From DASUVM01 sp963704675 (GTDB lineage: Bacteria > Patescibacteriota > Saccharimonadia > Saccharimonadales > Saccharimonadaceae), in contig OY969928.1 in the NCBI GenBank assembly GCA_963704675.1, positions 248,001 to 312,000 of the forward strand: a stretch of DNA of 64,000 nucleotides, in the 5' to 3' direction. The notes beneath the pieces were generated by a model, which did no database searches, was not told the origin of the DNA, and saw only the letters and a program-made list of their open reading frames with translations. A program made the position numbers and the translations under genes. Positions 17,657 through 26,258 of this stretch are shown here, piece after piece (position 1 is the stretch's first letter; every line of letters begins with the position of its first letter).

Positions 17657-17705
17657 GGCCCTATCCCAGCGTGTACTAACTCGCGGGGTAGGGCCTCTTA
17701 CTTTT
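17657..17705 (+). terminator. Terminator of the small Cys-rich-peptide transcript
   Basis: GGCCCTATCCC (17657-17667) pairs with GGGGTAGGGCC (17685-17695), 11 bp with one G-U pair, and is followed by TCTTACTTTT. A shorter hairpin (17631-17646) precedes it. Confidence 0.7.
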
Positions 17706-17923
17706 AAAGAAGATTAACCTGTCTTCGCGCCAAAGCGTAGGATGATGCCCTCTATGCAATCGTGAATAATATACAGAGGGGCCCCGATTCAAGTCCGTAG
17801 CTATCAGAATAGAAAAAAGACCTAACTGGAAGTATAAGTTTTTCTATGGCAGAAGTTCGCGGATGACTATAGAATCTTAGTCTTCAATTAAGTACTATAT
17901 AGTGAGCATAATCAAGGGTTAGT
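17706..17923. other. Intergenic stretch, no gene seen
   Basis: No ORF with a ribosome site. A/T-rich end with possible -10 boxes (near 17894-17900) before the ORF at 17924. Nothing else recognised. Confidence 0.3.
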
Positions 17924-18256
17924 ATGTCACCTGAGTTTTCACGATGTCCCCTTATGGGAGATGAATCCTCCTATAACGGTTACCGTCCTCCGGAGCTTTT
18001 TTCGCCACCGACGCATGAAGAGAGGCGTCAATATTACCATGATCTAGACGAAACAAAGTTTTCCGTAAGTGGTCATGATGTCCCAAGAGAACAAGCCAGA
18101 AGAGCATACACAGAACTACACGCCTGGAACCGCGAATCGTACAATCAGATGGTTGAACTCTTGGAGCCGCTATTCTTGGAGCATATAGAACGAGCAGCCA
18201 ATTTTATTATCTTGCATCCTTATGAAGTCATGCTGTGCCGGGCGGCTATCCACTAG
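17924..18256 (+). CDS. Small protein, function unknown
   Basis: A 110-residue frame from ATG with only a weak AAGGG site. It is rich in Tyr, Glu and Pro in the first half (PPELFSPPTHEERRQYYHDLDE) and helical in the second. The C-terminus (YEVMLCRAAIH) looks abrupt and may reflect a truncation of a longer protein. No family is recognised. A hairpin follows at 18307-18330. Confidence 0.5.
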   Translation: MSPEFSRCPLMGDESSYNGYRPPELFSPPTHEERRQYYHDLDETKFSVSGHDVPREQARRAYTELHAWNRESYNQMVELLEPLFLEHIERAANFIILHPYEVMLCRAAIH

Positions 18257-18300
18257 CTGACGTATACATCGGACACGTCAAGCAATCGAACTTTTCATAG

Positions 18301-18330
18301 CAAAAAAGTCTACATTTATCTCTGTAGACT
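18301..18330 (-). terminator. Hairpin with T-run in minus-strand direction
   Basis: AGTCTACA (18307-18314) pairs with TGTAGACT (18323-18330). On the minus strand six T follow. No minus-strand gene upstream is convincing, so it may act for the plus-strand gene ending at 18256, where an A-run precedes the stem. Confidence 0.45.
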
Positions 18331-18419
18331 CTGTAAAGCCCTCGCGGCAGGGGCAGCAGGGCTCGAGTGTATAATCTAATAGTCATACCACAGACACATA
18401 GTGTAGAATTATCCGGTAC

Positions 18420-19403
18420 ATGAATACTAATAAACACGCCCCTTATGAATCTTTCGGCGATACCCGCCCGGCACCCGATGAACTACAGGCAATTATTGCC
18501 GGCACACGAAATCCCGGCCCAAATAGGCTGCGTGCTACATTTATCCAAAGTGAAGCTTATCTTGACTTAGCCATTGCCGATCCTGAGCGTAGGGGTGAAT
18601 GGCTCGCAAAAGCAAGTGCGTCCCAGAGATATTTAGGTAGATTAGCAATTGAGAGAAAAATAAAGAGCGCGAAAATACGGCGTTTATTTCAGGGACAGCT
18701 TTCCCTTGTAACGGTGAACCGTCTTCGTCAAGCCGAGATGCCCAAGTGGCGGCAAGCAGCAAGCGCAAAACCTCTCCGTAATAATTACGAGCGGCTGCTT
18801 AATGCTTCGGAAACAATCCTACCACTCTTAAAACCCGAAAAACAATTGCCAGATGACCCAGTTTATACAACATTGCTAGAATTTATGCCAATTTTGCTTG
18901 GGGCACGCCGGAAGTATAATGCTCCACATAAGGGATGGCTAGGACGCATGGCTCTTTATAGAGAGCAAGGTCGTGAGCCTATACCTAACCCTATTAAAAA
19001 TCCTAACTGGGATAGCGGGATTATTCTTAACAAGAATGCCACAAGCTTTTTATCACCCAACATAAGGCTTTCAGTTAAACGGCAACATCGCGGGAAGGGC
19101 TCATCAAATACCAGAAGGATCCGGCAAAACACCACATCTTATCTTAATGCTGGAGTCCTTCCTATTTCAGCAGCAAAACATGGATTCAGCAACCCTGGGC
19201 AGATCATATTAAGTTGCCTCAATGAATTTGAATCTGTGCCTGCCACTATTTCGGAAGATGTGGAATTGCTCTCAAGCGACCAACTCGAAATTGTCACAGA
19301 ATCATTATATAGAACGTTCAAGGAGTACCTGGAAACTGGTTTACTTTTGGATACGACCACCGCTCATACCTCACTAGACCAACCGAAGCAGAGTACAGAG
19401 TAG
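18420..19403 (+). CDS. Unrecognised basic protein
   Basis: A 327-residue protein from ATG, with a TAGAAT box ending 10 bases upstream and no ribosome site. It is rich in Arg and Lys in the middle (SVKRQHRGKGSSNTRRIRQN) and has no signal peptide or membrane helix. The basic tracts suggest nucleic-acid binding, which is inference only. It is followed 90 bases later by a separately promoted gene. Confidence 0.68.
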   Translation: MNTNKHAPYESFGDTRPAPDELQAIIAGTRNPGPNRLRATFIQSEAYLDLAIADPERRGEWLAKASASQRYLGRLAIERKIKSAKIRRLFQGQLSLVTVNRLRQAEMPKWRQAASAKPLRNNYERLLNASETILPLLKPEKQLPDDPVYTTLLEFMPILLGARRKYNAPHKGWLGRMALYREQGREPIPNPIKNPNWDSGIILNKNATSFLSPNIRLSVKRQHRGKGSSNTRRIRQNTTSYLNAGVLPISAAKHGFSNPGQIILSCLNEFESVPATISEDVELLSSDQLEIVTESLYRTFKEYLETGLLLDTTTAHTSLDQPKQSTE

Positions 19404-19408
19404 AAGGG

Positions 19409-19438
19409 GGTTGTTTTATCTATATATAAGTTGTATAA
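19409..19438 (+). promoter_or_regulatory. Promoter with GNRA-loop leader hairpin
   Basis: TTGTTT (19409-19414), an 18-bp spacer and TATAAT (19433-19438). About 20 bases downstream a perfect 6-bp stem closed by GAAA (19458-19473) would form the 5' leader of the mRNA. This rules out the more upstream start codon at 19431. Confidence 0.55.
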
Positions 19439-19493
19439 TACCTATAGTTGTAATCGAGCCTGGGAAACCAGGCCTGATAGAGGATGTGGTTTC

Positions 19494-19868
19494 TTGAGAA
19501 GCCCAGAGTTAGGGCCGCGCAGCCCCGAAGTTGAGCCCGAGCCAACAACACGCCATGTGGTCGTGGCTCAGCCGCCTCCGAGCTTGATATTCGAGCTCAG
19601 TGCGAAGGTCAGCTTCAACCAGGAAGAACTCGCGATGCTGAATGCAACACCTTGCATCGGATACGAGTACATGGCTGACGACAAGCTGATCATTCTGACC
19701 CACAACCGTAACTACAGCTGGGCAACGATTATCCAGGAGCTCCAGCAAGTTCTCCTGCGCGTTGCACAGCGGACCGGCCGGGAAGTTTCGTTCATCGATC
19801 CGCTCGGCCAGACCGTCATCCTGACCCCTGTCGCGGCAAGCGAGACGCCGGAAGGCAAGGCCAGCTGA
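19494..19868 (+). CDS. Small G+C-rich protein, function unknown
   Basis: About 124 residues if it starts at the TTG at 19494, which has AGAGG upstream; a GTG further in is also possible. The frame reaches further upstream but overlaps the promoter. The N-terminal third is Pro/Glu-rich. The rest has alternating strands and helices (FELSAKVSFNQEELAMLNATPCIGY in pieces, then WATIIQELQQVLLRVAQR and GQTVILTPV). It has codon use richer in G+C than adjacent genes and its own strong terminator. No family is recognised. Confidence 0.6.
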   Translation: MRSPELGPRSPEVEPEPTTRHVVVAQPPPSLIFELSAKVSFNQEELAMLNATPCIGYEYMADDKLIILTHNRNYSWATIIQELQQVLLRVAQRTGREVSFIDPLGQTVILTPVAASETPEGKAS

Positions 19869-19888
19869 CTTCACCGAGTCCGTACGAA

Positions 19889-19950
19889 GAGAGCCGCCGG
19901 AGGTGCAAAAACACCGTCAGCGAGAAGCTCCTTCGGCGGGCTCTCTTTCA
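19889..19950 (+). terminator. Rho-independent terminator
   Basis: A long stem (19889-19903 with 19930-19945, one bulge) encloses a small GGTG/CACC hairpin and is followed by T residues; it starts 20 bases after the stop codon. Confidence 0.8.
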
Positions 19951-20069
19951 TTTTGAAACTACCCACCTTCCTCTGTTTGCACTAAGATTAACTACCATAG
20001 TAAGCAAACGAGGGCCACGGAATGGTGCGAAGAACCAGGCAATGGCAGGCAAACTAGTTACGCGGTTAT

Positions 20070-20218
20070 AAGTTTACACCTGAATCTCAAACCCCCTTCC
20101 AGATCGTGTGAAATCGGTTTAACTAACCGATTTCAGCCCAACGCTTAAGAAAAGCTCCAGTGGAGCTTAATGTAAAAAGAGTGGTCTGGAGGGGGGTTTG
20201 AGATTCAGGTAAGTTTAC
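20070..20218. mobile_element. Palindromic MITE-like element, copy 1, with 8-bp flanking duplication
   Basis: The element is 20078-20210 (133 bp), starting ACCTGAATCTC and ending GAGATTCAGGT. The outer arms pair over about 25 bp and enclose two hairpins (one at 20109-20135, the other around 20153-20168). AAGTTTAC occurs on both sides (20070-20077 and 20211-20218), as expected for a target-site duplication. This copy is inverted relative to copies at 41458 and 53468. No transposase is encoded. Confidence 0.8.
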
Positions 20219-20292
20219 TCTTTGAAATACTTAATTAATATGATATTGTCATTGAATAATTCAAAGCGACCGTAAGACAAGAGAGGCAGAAC

Positions 20293-21870
20293 ATGAAAGT
20301 ACGACGAATCCTTGGGAGACTTATTAGTGTTGCCGTTATTGCCATGGCAATTATTAGCGGTAACTTTCTTGAGGCTTGGGCGGCCACGGCCTACACGACT
20401 ACTGTTACCAATTTTGATCCGGCTGGCAGGCAAGTCACCAGGTTCGATACGAACGGTAATGCAATCGACGCCCATGATGGAGAGATCGCTTATTTTAACG
20501 GCAAATACTACTTATACGGCACCTCGTACGATTGCGGTTACAAGCTACAGGTTGTTGGCACGCCCTTCTGCGGTTTCAAAGCGTATAGTTCAACTGATCT
20601 TGTCAGCTGGACCGACCAAGGCTTTCTTTTTGACGGAACGGCTCCCGCCCGCCAGGCTGGCTGTGCGCCGCCGCGCTACGGCTGTTACCGACCACACGTT
20701 CTTTATAACGATGCAACGCAGAAGTATGTGCTTTGGGTAAATGGCTACGATAATGCCAGCGGCTACCGTGTATTTACTGCCGATACACCGACGGGACTAT
20801 TTATCGAGCAGGCAGAGCCTGACATAGCCAACGAAGGCACAGCGGGGACATTCGTTAACGGCGATATGGATATATTCAAGGATACTGATGGCATCGCGTA
20901 TATCGCCTATACCAATATCAGCGGCAGTCCGGCTCACAGTATCAAAATCCAACGGCTTAACAATAGCTACACCTCGGGCATAGGTGCTGCCACAACTGTA
21001 GTGGCTTCGGGAGCGGAAGCACCGAGCCTTTTCAAACGAGGCGGGACATATTATCTCGTCTTTGGACCGACCTGTCCTTACTGCGGCGGTACAAGTACAC
21101 AATATAAAACAGCAACAAACCCCTTGGGGGCATGGAGCGCACCGACACAAGTTAACTCTAATAGTTGCGGCGGGCAGCCAAGCTTTGTTAGCCAGCTGCC
21201 AGGGGCTAACGGTGATATATACTTATACGGCTCCGACTTATGGAAGGCGGGGAATCCTAATCAGGCCTTGGCGAATTACTTCTGGCAGCCGTTAAGCTTT
21301 TCGGGAACAGCCATCAATGCCATACCGTGTTCTAATGCTTTCACCGCCACACTTGGTGATGGCGCCCGAGGAATGGTTAAGGTTGTGGCCGGTACCGACC
21401 AGTCAAGTGGCAGCGCTTATTTCCGTACCTACTGCGACATACGGTCCAACTGGAGCCGCATGCAAACCTTTATGCCAAGCCGCAACGGCATACTCGATAA
21501 AATATCGGTTACCACTTTTAAGAATAATGCCAATGGCAATCTAACGGTAGATATTGTACCAGTGGATGCCAATGCTACACCAAATGGACCGGTACTCTAT
21601 AGCACGGCCATCGCCGCATCTGCGATAGGCTGGTCTCCGCGTGAGTTTACCATAACTCCCAACATCCAGGTTTCTGCAAATGTGCGCTATGGTATTGCGC
21701 AGCGCTCACCGGGTACCAGTAACGGCGGTTGTTACGGTATGCTTTATAGCGACTACAGACCATACCAGCGGGGTGTCGCGGCCTATCTTCCGGATGGTGG
21801 TACATGGACTGCCGAGCCTTCACGTAGTCTGAGGTTTCGGACAGCGCTTAAGATATCTTACCCTTACTGA
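20293..21870 (+). CDS. Secreted glycoside hydrolase family 43-like protein
   Basis: A 525-residue protein with GAGAGG before the ATG and a signal peptide of about 31 residues ending WAA. Residues about 55-340 follow the five-bladed GH43 propeller: DAHDGEIAYFNGKYYLYGTS (blade I with a possible catalytic Asp in the Ala-His-Asp context), YSSTDLVSWTDQG, CYRPHVLYNDATQKYVLW, NGDMDIFKDTDGIAYIAYT and APSLFKRGGTYYLVFGP. The C-terminal about 150 residues form a separate beta-rich domain that could bind carbohydrate. Family members cleave arabinan, xylan or galactan side chains. It probably acts in polysaccharide scavenging or host-surface processing. Confidence 0.85.
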   Translation: MKVRRILGRLISVAVIAMAIISGNFLEAWAATAYTTTVTNFDPAGRQVTRFDTNGNAIDAHDGEIAYFNGKYYLYGTSYDCGYKLQVVGTPFCGFKAYSSTDLVSWTDQGFLFDGTAPARQAGCAPPRYGCYRPHVLYNDATQKYVLWVNGYDNASGYRVFTADTPTGLFIEQAEPDIANEGTAGTFVNGDMDIFKDTDGIAYIAYTNISGSPAHSIKIQRLNNSYTSGIGAATTVVASGAEAPSLFKRGGTYYLVFGPTCPYCGGTSTQYKTATNPLGAWSAPTQVNSNSCGGQPSFVSQLPGANGDIYLYGSDLWKAGNPNQALANYFWQPLSFSGTAINAIPCSNAFTATLGDGARGMVKVVAGTDQSSGSAYFRTYCDIRSNWSRMQTFMPSRNGILDKISVTTFKNNANGNLTVDIVPVDANATPNGPVLYSTAIAASAIGWSPREFTITPNIQVSANVRYGIAQRSPGTSNGGCYGMLYSDYRPYQRGVAAYLPDGGTWTAEPSRSLRFRTALKISYPY

Positions 21871-21941
21871 TCCCAACCTCACCTCCCAAGAGTCGTTGAT
21901 GATGTCTTACAAAGTCAGTGCTTGTCAGTTAAACTTGATAC

Positions 21942-22880
21942 ATGACTAGTGAACTTTCAGTTGGTTTATTTAACTACAAAGACGGTGGCCGTACAGCTAG
22001 CGGCAATTATGATTTTAATGGGCTCCAACAAGCTTTTAAGGCAGCAGAAGAAGCTCCAGCCGTCATACTTTTAAACGAAGCTAAGGGCTGGAAGACGGAT
22101 GGAAAAACTATTCTATACATGGCCGTCAATGCATTAGCAGAAGCGCTCGGGCGCCCTTATGCAGGTGAACTCGGCTGCGGCATCCGCGGCGATGCCACGA
22201 GGCCCGCTCTTGTGTATGATCCACAAGTAGTTCGCCTTGATGCTTGGGGAGATGAATCGGTAACAGATAAAGACAGGGGAAATGTAGCTTTCATGCATAT
22301 GGCGGGCAGACAAGCAGCCAAGTTTCGCGTCTCTATCCAGCACTGGGATCCAGAGGATGGTTTCTTACGGCAAGCAGAAGCACACAAAACCAAGGGTTTC
22401 ACCTCTGGAATGCCGACGCTATTGGTTGGCGATCTTAACAATGCCGCTAGCGGGCCTCATGTAGATATGGATTGGACCAAAGCATCCGACCGGCTACGCA
22501 AAACTAAAGCTAAGCTACTCCCAGATGGCACATATGTTGCCGATACGGATGCAATGGACCTCATGCTTGGCGACTGGGATCCGATACAAAAAATGCGCAC
22601 TAATCAAGTAAGGGCATTTGGCCGGCAGGCCATCGGCTGGCATGCTTTAGCAGAGCTTGCTTATCAGAGTGGTACGCCAGCCGAAGAGGCTTTTAAGCCG
22701 ACTGTTAATCGTAACCCCGAACAAGGCGGAGGTTTATTAATCGACTGGCTGCTCGTAAACAATGCATGGAAAGAAGGTTTGGTTGCCGATACTTATCGGG
22801 TTCATGAACCTGATGACCCTCACCTAGAAGCCTATCCGTCAGACCATCGTCTTATCACGGCCACTTTAGAGGTTTTTTAG
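21942..22880 (+). CDS. Endonuclease/exonuclease/phosphatase-fold protein
   Basis: A 312-residue protein with no signal peptide. Landmarks of the EEP superfamily are present: VILLNEAKGW (N and E metal site), a Arg/His segment in the middle, LLVGDLNNAASGPH (GDxN motif), IDWLLVNN and the terminal SDHRLITATLEV (SDH motif). Members cut DNA, RNA or phosphoesters using Mg2+. The sequence resembles actinophage and actinobacterial EEP proteins more than ExoIII. Its biological substrate cannot be determined. Confidence 0.82.
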   Translation: MTSELSVGLFNYKDGGRTASGNYDFNGLQQAFKAAEEAPAVILLNEAKGWKTDGKTILYMAVNALAEALGRPYAGELGCGIRGDATRPALVYDPQVVRLDAWGDESVTDKDRGNVAFMHMAGRQAAKFRVSIQHWDPEDGFLRQAEAHKTKGFTSGMPTLLVGDLNNAASGPHVDMDWTKASDRLRKTKAKLLPDGTYVADTDAMDLMLGDWDPIQKMRTNQVRAFGRQAIGWHALAELAYQSGTPAEEAFKPTVNRNPEQGGGLLIDWLLVNNAWKEGLVADTYRVHEPDDPHLEAYPSDHRLITATLEVF

Positions 22881-22892
22881 AAATAAAAAAAC

Positions 22893-22912
22893 CAATACTT
22901 GCATCAGTATTG
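22893..22912. terminator. Hairpin after the EEP gene
   Basis: CAATACT pairs with AGTATTG (7 bp). An A-run precedes it, so the T-run is on the minus strand. It lies 13 bases after the stop of the EEP gene. Weak evidence for termination on the plus strand. Confidence 0.4.
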
Positions 22913-23147
22913 ATCTATTAATATCTATTCGAGTCGCGGCTACTCTCTCGTCAGATATGCGAGATTAGCCCCAAGTTCGTCTTTATTAGAAGAGAATGAT
23001 GCGAAAAGGCAGTACGACAATCAATAGCACGAAACCGTTTACTTCAGTGTGTAGAATAAATAGTAGTTAGTTAAAAAAGTCTAGTAGAAGCACTATCTTA
23101 GCCATTTAACTTACTCCGTTAGGGCGGCCACCAAAGAACCTCTTTGT

Positions 23148-23153
23148 TATAAT
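23148..23153 (+). promoter_or_regulatory. Extended -10 box of a leaderless gene
   Basis: TGTTATAAT (TG motif plus TATAAT) ends 6 bases before the ATG at 23160. Transcription would begin at or next to the start codon. Confidence 0.7.
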
Positions 23154-23159
23154 CATTCT

Positions 23160-23627
23160 ATGAATAAACTAGACTACCACAAAGTTGGCGTCGCCGCTCT
23201 AATAGCATACGCGCTTGAGAACCTGCTGAACCTTTTACCACCGTCGTTTATGGGCTCGTACGGGTATAGTACAGTACTTTTTCTCATCACGTTCATCGTT
23301 GCGATCGTACTCACCGCGCTATGGGCAATACTGTACTGGCGGGCATCTCGGACGAAACTGTCGGTAGCCGTACTGATAATCATCAATGTTATTCTGCTCT
23401 GTAATGTGGTCGCACTTGTTCTTAGCACCAGAGAACTACCTAACGTTATTGCATTCTTTTTTATCGGGATAGTTATTATACTATGCATCATTGGCATGGT
23501 CAGAGGTGTCAGAAACGGATATGGCCGCAATAATAGCTCCGGTGGGGGCGACGGTGGTGCTTCAGTAGGTGGATACGGCGATGGAGGAGGTGGAGACGGT
23601 GGTGGCGGCGGTGATGGAGGTAGTTAG
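23160..23627 (+). CDS. Four-helix membrane protein with Gly-rich tail
   Basis: A 155-residue protein. Transmembrane helices lie near 10-25, 36-60, 67-88 and 95-115; the last about 38 residues are Gly, Asp and Ser (GDGGGGDGGGGGDGGS at the end). It has no ribosome site, and the -10 box is 6 bases upstream. A frameshifted remnant of a paralogue occurs at 1776-1924, with the same VRG...GRNNSSGGGD junction. The Gly-rich tail resembles the tails of TPM/YgcG-like surface proteins only in composition. Function unknown. Confidence 0.75.
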   Translation: MNKLDYHKVGVAALIAYALENLLNLLPPSFMGSYGYSTVLFLITFIVAIVLTALWAILYWRASRTKLSVAVLIIINVILLCNVVALVLSTRELPNVIAFFFIGIVIILCIIGMVRGVRNGYGRNNSSGGGDGGASVGGYGDGGGGDGGGGGDGGS

Positions 23628-23763
23628 ACTCTTTGAGACCACGCAGACTAACTGCAAAAAGGCATTGATGTCAGGGAGGCCGGGCCGGTAGTATACACCC
23701 TGCTAATAATCCTGCCGGTTACAAGATCCCATATCCTGTATACAGGAATTGCCGCCATTAGTG

Positions 23764-24003
23764 CTAGACAGTATCTTTATTCACTAAGGGCAAGCTGTAT
23801 CGCTGCAAAAGAAGCGCAGGATCAGGCATCGGTATTTCCTTACCGCGCACCTGCACTATACCGGGCTGCAATACAGCTGCCGCTATCCGCCGAGCCTGTG
23901 CCTCATCCCGAAATTGCGGCTGCACTGCTTGCTCACGTGTACGGGCAACATCGGTATGCGAAAAGTTCTGGTAGGCCGTGCCGCCTTGGATAATTACTAC
24001 CAA
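23764..24003 (-). CDS. Doubtful small ORF
   Basis: A 79-codon frame from a TTG at 24003 with no ribosome site. The C-terminal half (EAQARRIAAAVLQ, IPMPDPALLLQRYSLPLV) looks like genuine protein sequence and its codon use agrees. It may be the surviving end of a longer gene or a real small protein divergent from the gene at 24022. Listed with low confidence. Confidence 0.3.
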   Translation of the reverse strand: MVVIIQGGTAYQNFSHTDVARTREQAVQPQFRDEAQARRIAAAVLQPGIVQVRGKEIPMPDPALLLQRYSLPLVNKDTV

Positions 24004-24021
24004 GAAAGCATAATAATTAAT

Positions 24022-24720
24022 ATGACTAACACAGAAGTAACCTTTTACACACATCCAAGCACTTGGGCAAATGAGCTCTTTCCCGACCATGCCCCCTACA
24101 GTCGAGTTGCGGGCATGTCCTTTGAAGGTGAGGAGCTTTGGGCGGATATATCCCAGCTGTCGAATGCTAATGCCTACCGAAGAACAGATACTGAAGCCCT
24201 ACCTCTTGAGTTACCGCAAAAGTTTGCGCTCTCAGTTGCCGATTACTTTCACGACTTCTACGTCGACCCGCCTCGCCTCTATAGAGTGAGCGACGTCTTG
24301 AACGACCGTGAGCACCGAAGTAATTGTCATCGTTTCGGCGCTGCCGTCTTGTCGCAATGCCCTCAGGAATTTTTTAATGCATACGGCATAGTAGCCGAGA
24401 TTGCTAGAATAGGCGACCGCCAGCATAGAAGGGCACTTGGAAGCTTGGCGGTCTTGAGCACCCCTGAGAATCCTTTTGGATTTAACCATAGGCTCGTACA
24501 GCACACCATGGTTTCACTTGGAAGCGCGCTACCCGATCAGTACCTTCACACTATAGCACTTGGAGGCAACCTCGCCATATCACCACTGGAGCCTTCTTTA
24601 GATAGCAGTAAGATAGGTGACTTATTGCCTGATGTATCCACCAAAAGCTCTCCGGCGAACCTCCGCCCAAACCCGCAAGCAGTAGATGAAGCGAGGAGGG
24701 TGTGGCGTGGGAGTCAATAA
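24022..24720 (+). CDS. Unrecognised soluble protein
   Basis: A 232-residue protein. The ATG at 24022 is preferred because CATAAT ends 7 bases upstream (leaderless pattern); the frame extends further upstream without support. It contains NREH and HRFGAAVLSQC, and a C-terminal half with HTMVSLGSALPDQYLHTIALGGN that could form a compact fold. No family is recognised. It is the last gene before the accessory region that starts with repeat unit R1. Confidence 0.65.
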   Translation: MTNTEVTFYTHPSTWANELFPDHAPYSRVAGMSFEGEELWADISQLSNANAYRRTDTEALPLELPQKFALSVADYFHDFYVDPPRLYRVSDVLNDREHRSNCHRFGAAVLSQCPQEFFNAYGIVAEIARIGDRQHRRALGSLAVLSTPENPFGFNHRLVQHTMVSLGSALPDQYLHTIALGGNLAISPLEPSLDSSKIGDLLPDVSTKSSPANLRPNPQAVDEARRVWRGSQ

Positions 24721-24782
24721 CGGATTAACTGAACTTTTTCATTGTAATAGCCGCATCTCAACCTGTAGATTTTAAAAATTTC

Positions 24783-24890
24783 TTGGCAGGGAGTACGTCC
24801 CGCGCTGGAAACCCCTTGCTGGCGGATTTTCTTTTGGTTGACAGAAGTTAGAAAAACTTGGCTTTACTTATAGCAGAGGTACCGTATTAA
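24783..24890 (+). repeat. Dispersed repeat R1 (type 2), decayed
   Basis: Starts CTTGGCAGGGAGTACGTCC. Encodes the type-2 tail LAGSTSRAGNPLLADFLLV, then KLEKLGFTYS, but the two parts lie in different frames, so this copy is broken. Related to R7 and R8. It lacks the upstream hairpin seen in other copies and abuts the 3' end of the hydrolase gene at 24887. Confidence 0.75.
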
Positions 24891-25666
24891 TTCTGGAGGG
24901 ATTTGGCAATGAAGCTGGCAAGTAGCCTGTTAACTTCATCAGGCGCCTCCATATTCACCATATGTCCAGCCTTTGATACAACCACTTTCTGCGCATTAGG
25001 AATCTCAGAGGCTAGGACATTGGAGATGTTATGAAAGTAGTGCAGATCCCCTTCGCCTACTACAATAAGCGTCGGCTTTGCAATTTCATGCAACCGGCCT
25101 CGCGCACGAGTCCCGGCAGATATTTGTGGATCATGATTCAGCCAGTGCCAGCCAGAATAGTCTTCTACAATTTTACGCAATGCATTTACTACTTTCGGCC
25201 GTTTTTGTGTGACAGTAAAAAGTTCGTGATTCAGCCAGTTTTCTTTTGTTTTTTCAAGACTTTCTTCTTTTGCATACACATTCCAGTCAACTTCACTCTT
25301 GTAGCCATCCAGTGCCGAACCCATGAGAGTCAGCGACTTTATCATTTCTGGATATGCAAGCGTGAAGTTAGTGGCGATTCTGCCACCCATAGACAACCCG
25401 ACGATATGTGCATCCTCTATTTCAAGATGCTTGAGCAGTGCTTGTAAATCGGCCGCATGATCGTACGAAGCGACGGGCAAACTGGATTTTCCAAAACCAC
25501 GCGCATCATAAGTTATGGCTTGGTAGTCTTTGCTGAAGAACTCAATTTGCGGCTGCCACATTGTACGGTCGAGCGTGAACCCATGGATAAAGACGATAGG
25601 GTCGCCCGATCCGACTACTTCATAATAAATGCGGCCGTTATTGTGGGCTACGGTCCCGTTCGTCAT
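24887..25666 (-). CDS. Alpha/beta-fold hydrolase (esterase or enol-lactonase-like)
   Basis: A 259-residue protein starting at the ATG at 25666, which overlaps the TGA of the upstream gene (ATGA), indicating translational coupling. It has the oxyanion segment VFIHGFTLDRTMW, the YDARGFGKS motif, the nucleophile Ser in VGLSMGG, the acid in VGEGDLHY and the His in KAGHMVNMEAP. It falls in the broad group of 3-oxoadipate enol-lactonase/carboxylesterase-like proteins. Substrate unknown. It forms a two-gene unit with the tRNA-binding protein, bounded by repeats R1 and R2. Confidence 0.9.
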   Translation of the reverse strand: MTNGTVAHNNGRIYYEVVGSGDPIVFIHGFTLDRTMWQPQIEFFSKDYQAITYDARGFGKSSLPVASYDHAADLQALLKHLEIEDAHIVGLSMGGRIATNFTLAYPEMIKSLTLMGSALDGYKSEVDWNVYAKEESLEKTKENWLNHELFTVTQKRPKVVNALRKIVEDYSGWHWLNHDPQISAGTRARGRLHEIAKPTLIVVGEGDLHYFHNISNVLASEIPNAQKVVVSKAGHMVNMEAPDEVNRLLASFIAKSLQN

Positions 25667-26016
25667 CCTGCACAAGTACCATTCGGCACCGGCTTCTCCG
25701 GCAGGGCAAGAACAGGGATAACACCATTGGCATATCCGATGTCAAACACCATGCCTTCTGACATTTCGCCCATCATTTTACGAGGCTCAAGATTTACGAC
25801 GAATAGCGCTTGTTTACCTTCAATTTCTGCCGGATTTTCTCGTTCTTTCTTCATGCCTACTAGAATGTTGCGTTTGAATTCTCCGAAATTTACAGTCAGC
25901 CGGATAAGTTTGTCTGACTCGGCAATGTCTTCTACTTTTTCAATAGTGCCCACACGTACATCAAGTTTTTCTAGATCTTCGAATTTTATGGATGGTTTGA
26001 CGAAAAGCTGCTTCAT
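25663..26016 (-). CDS. Stand-alone tRNA-binding domain protein (MetRS C-terminal/Trbp111 type)
   Basis: A 117-residue OB-fold protein. It shows the pattern of EMAP-II/Trbp111 domains: LDVRVGTIEKVEDIAESDKLIRLTVNFGE, ILVGMKKE, VVNLEPRKMMGEMSEGM, and a Gly-rich end. In MetRS this domain is fused to the enzyme; here it stands alone, as in CsaA and Trbp111. It would bind structured tRNA non-specifically or act as a chaperone. A TATAAT box (26023-26028 on the minus strand) ends 6 bases before the ATG, so it is probably leaderless. Confidence 0.9.
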   Translation of the reverse strand: MKQLFVKPSIKFEDLEKLDVRVGTIEKVEDIAESDKLIRLTVNFGEFKRNILVGMKKERENPAEIEGKQALFVVNLEPRKMMGEMSEGMVFDIGYANGVIPVLALPEKPVPNGTCAG

Positions 26017-26075
26017 GTCTCGATTATATCAGACGGAGGTAGCCTGGAACGAAGGAGTTGCATTTCAGATGCAGC

Positions 26076-26234
26076 GGTTCGAGAACAGAACAAATGCCTC
26101 ATACTTTGAGGCAGTTTCATATCTGTTACTGGACTTGGCAGGAGAGTCAGTTCTGGAACCAAACTTTCGAGAAAGAATTTGATAGCACAGACACGCAAGA
26201 GATTCGTGCATTACTAGAAGAGCAATGCCTATAA
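26076..26234 (+). repeat. Dispersed repeat R2 (tRNA-Trp flank plus type-1 tail)
   Basis: The left part (GGTTCGAGAACA, hairpin AAATGCCTC...GAGGC, ATCTGTTACTG, CTTGGCAGG) matches the sequence that follows tRNA-Trp at 37033-37100. The right part encodes the type-1 tail WQESQFWNQTFEKEF...QEIRALLEE ending in TAA at 26232-26234. No start codon exists for this peptide. Confidence 0.8.
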
Positions 26235-26258
26235 ACGAGTGGCCGTCCTAGTGCTACA

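Noticed and set aside
18246..18437. Minus-strand ORF of 63 codons spanning the hairpin at 18307-18330
   Set aside because: Contains a terminator-like hairpin and overlaps the promoter of the gene at 18420; no ribosome site.
24783..26234. Repeat tails as extra tRNA genes
   Set aside because: The complement ends in CTGCCA like a tRNA, but T-arm pairing fails and no anticodon arm can be drawn.
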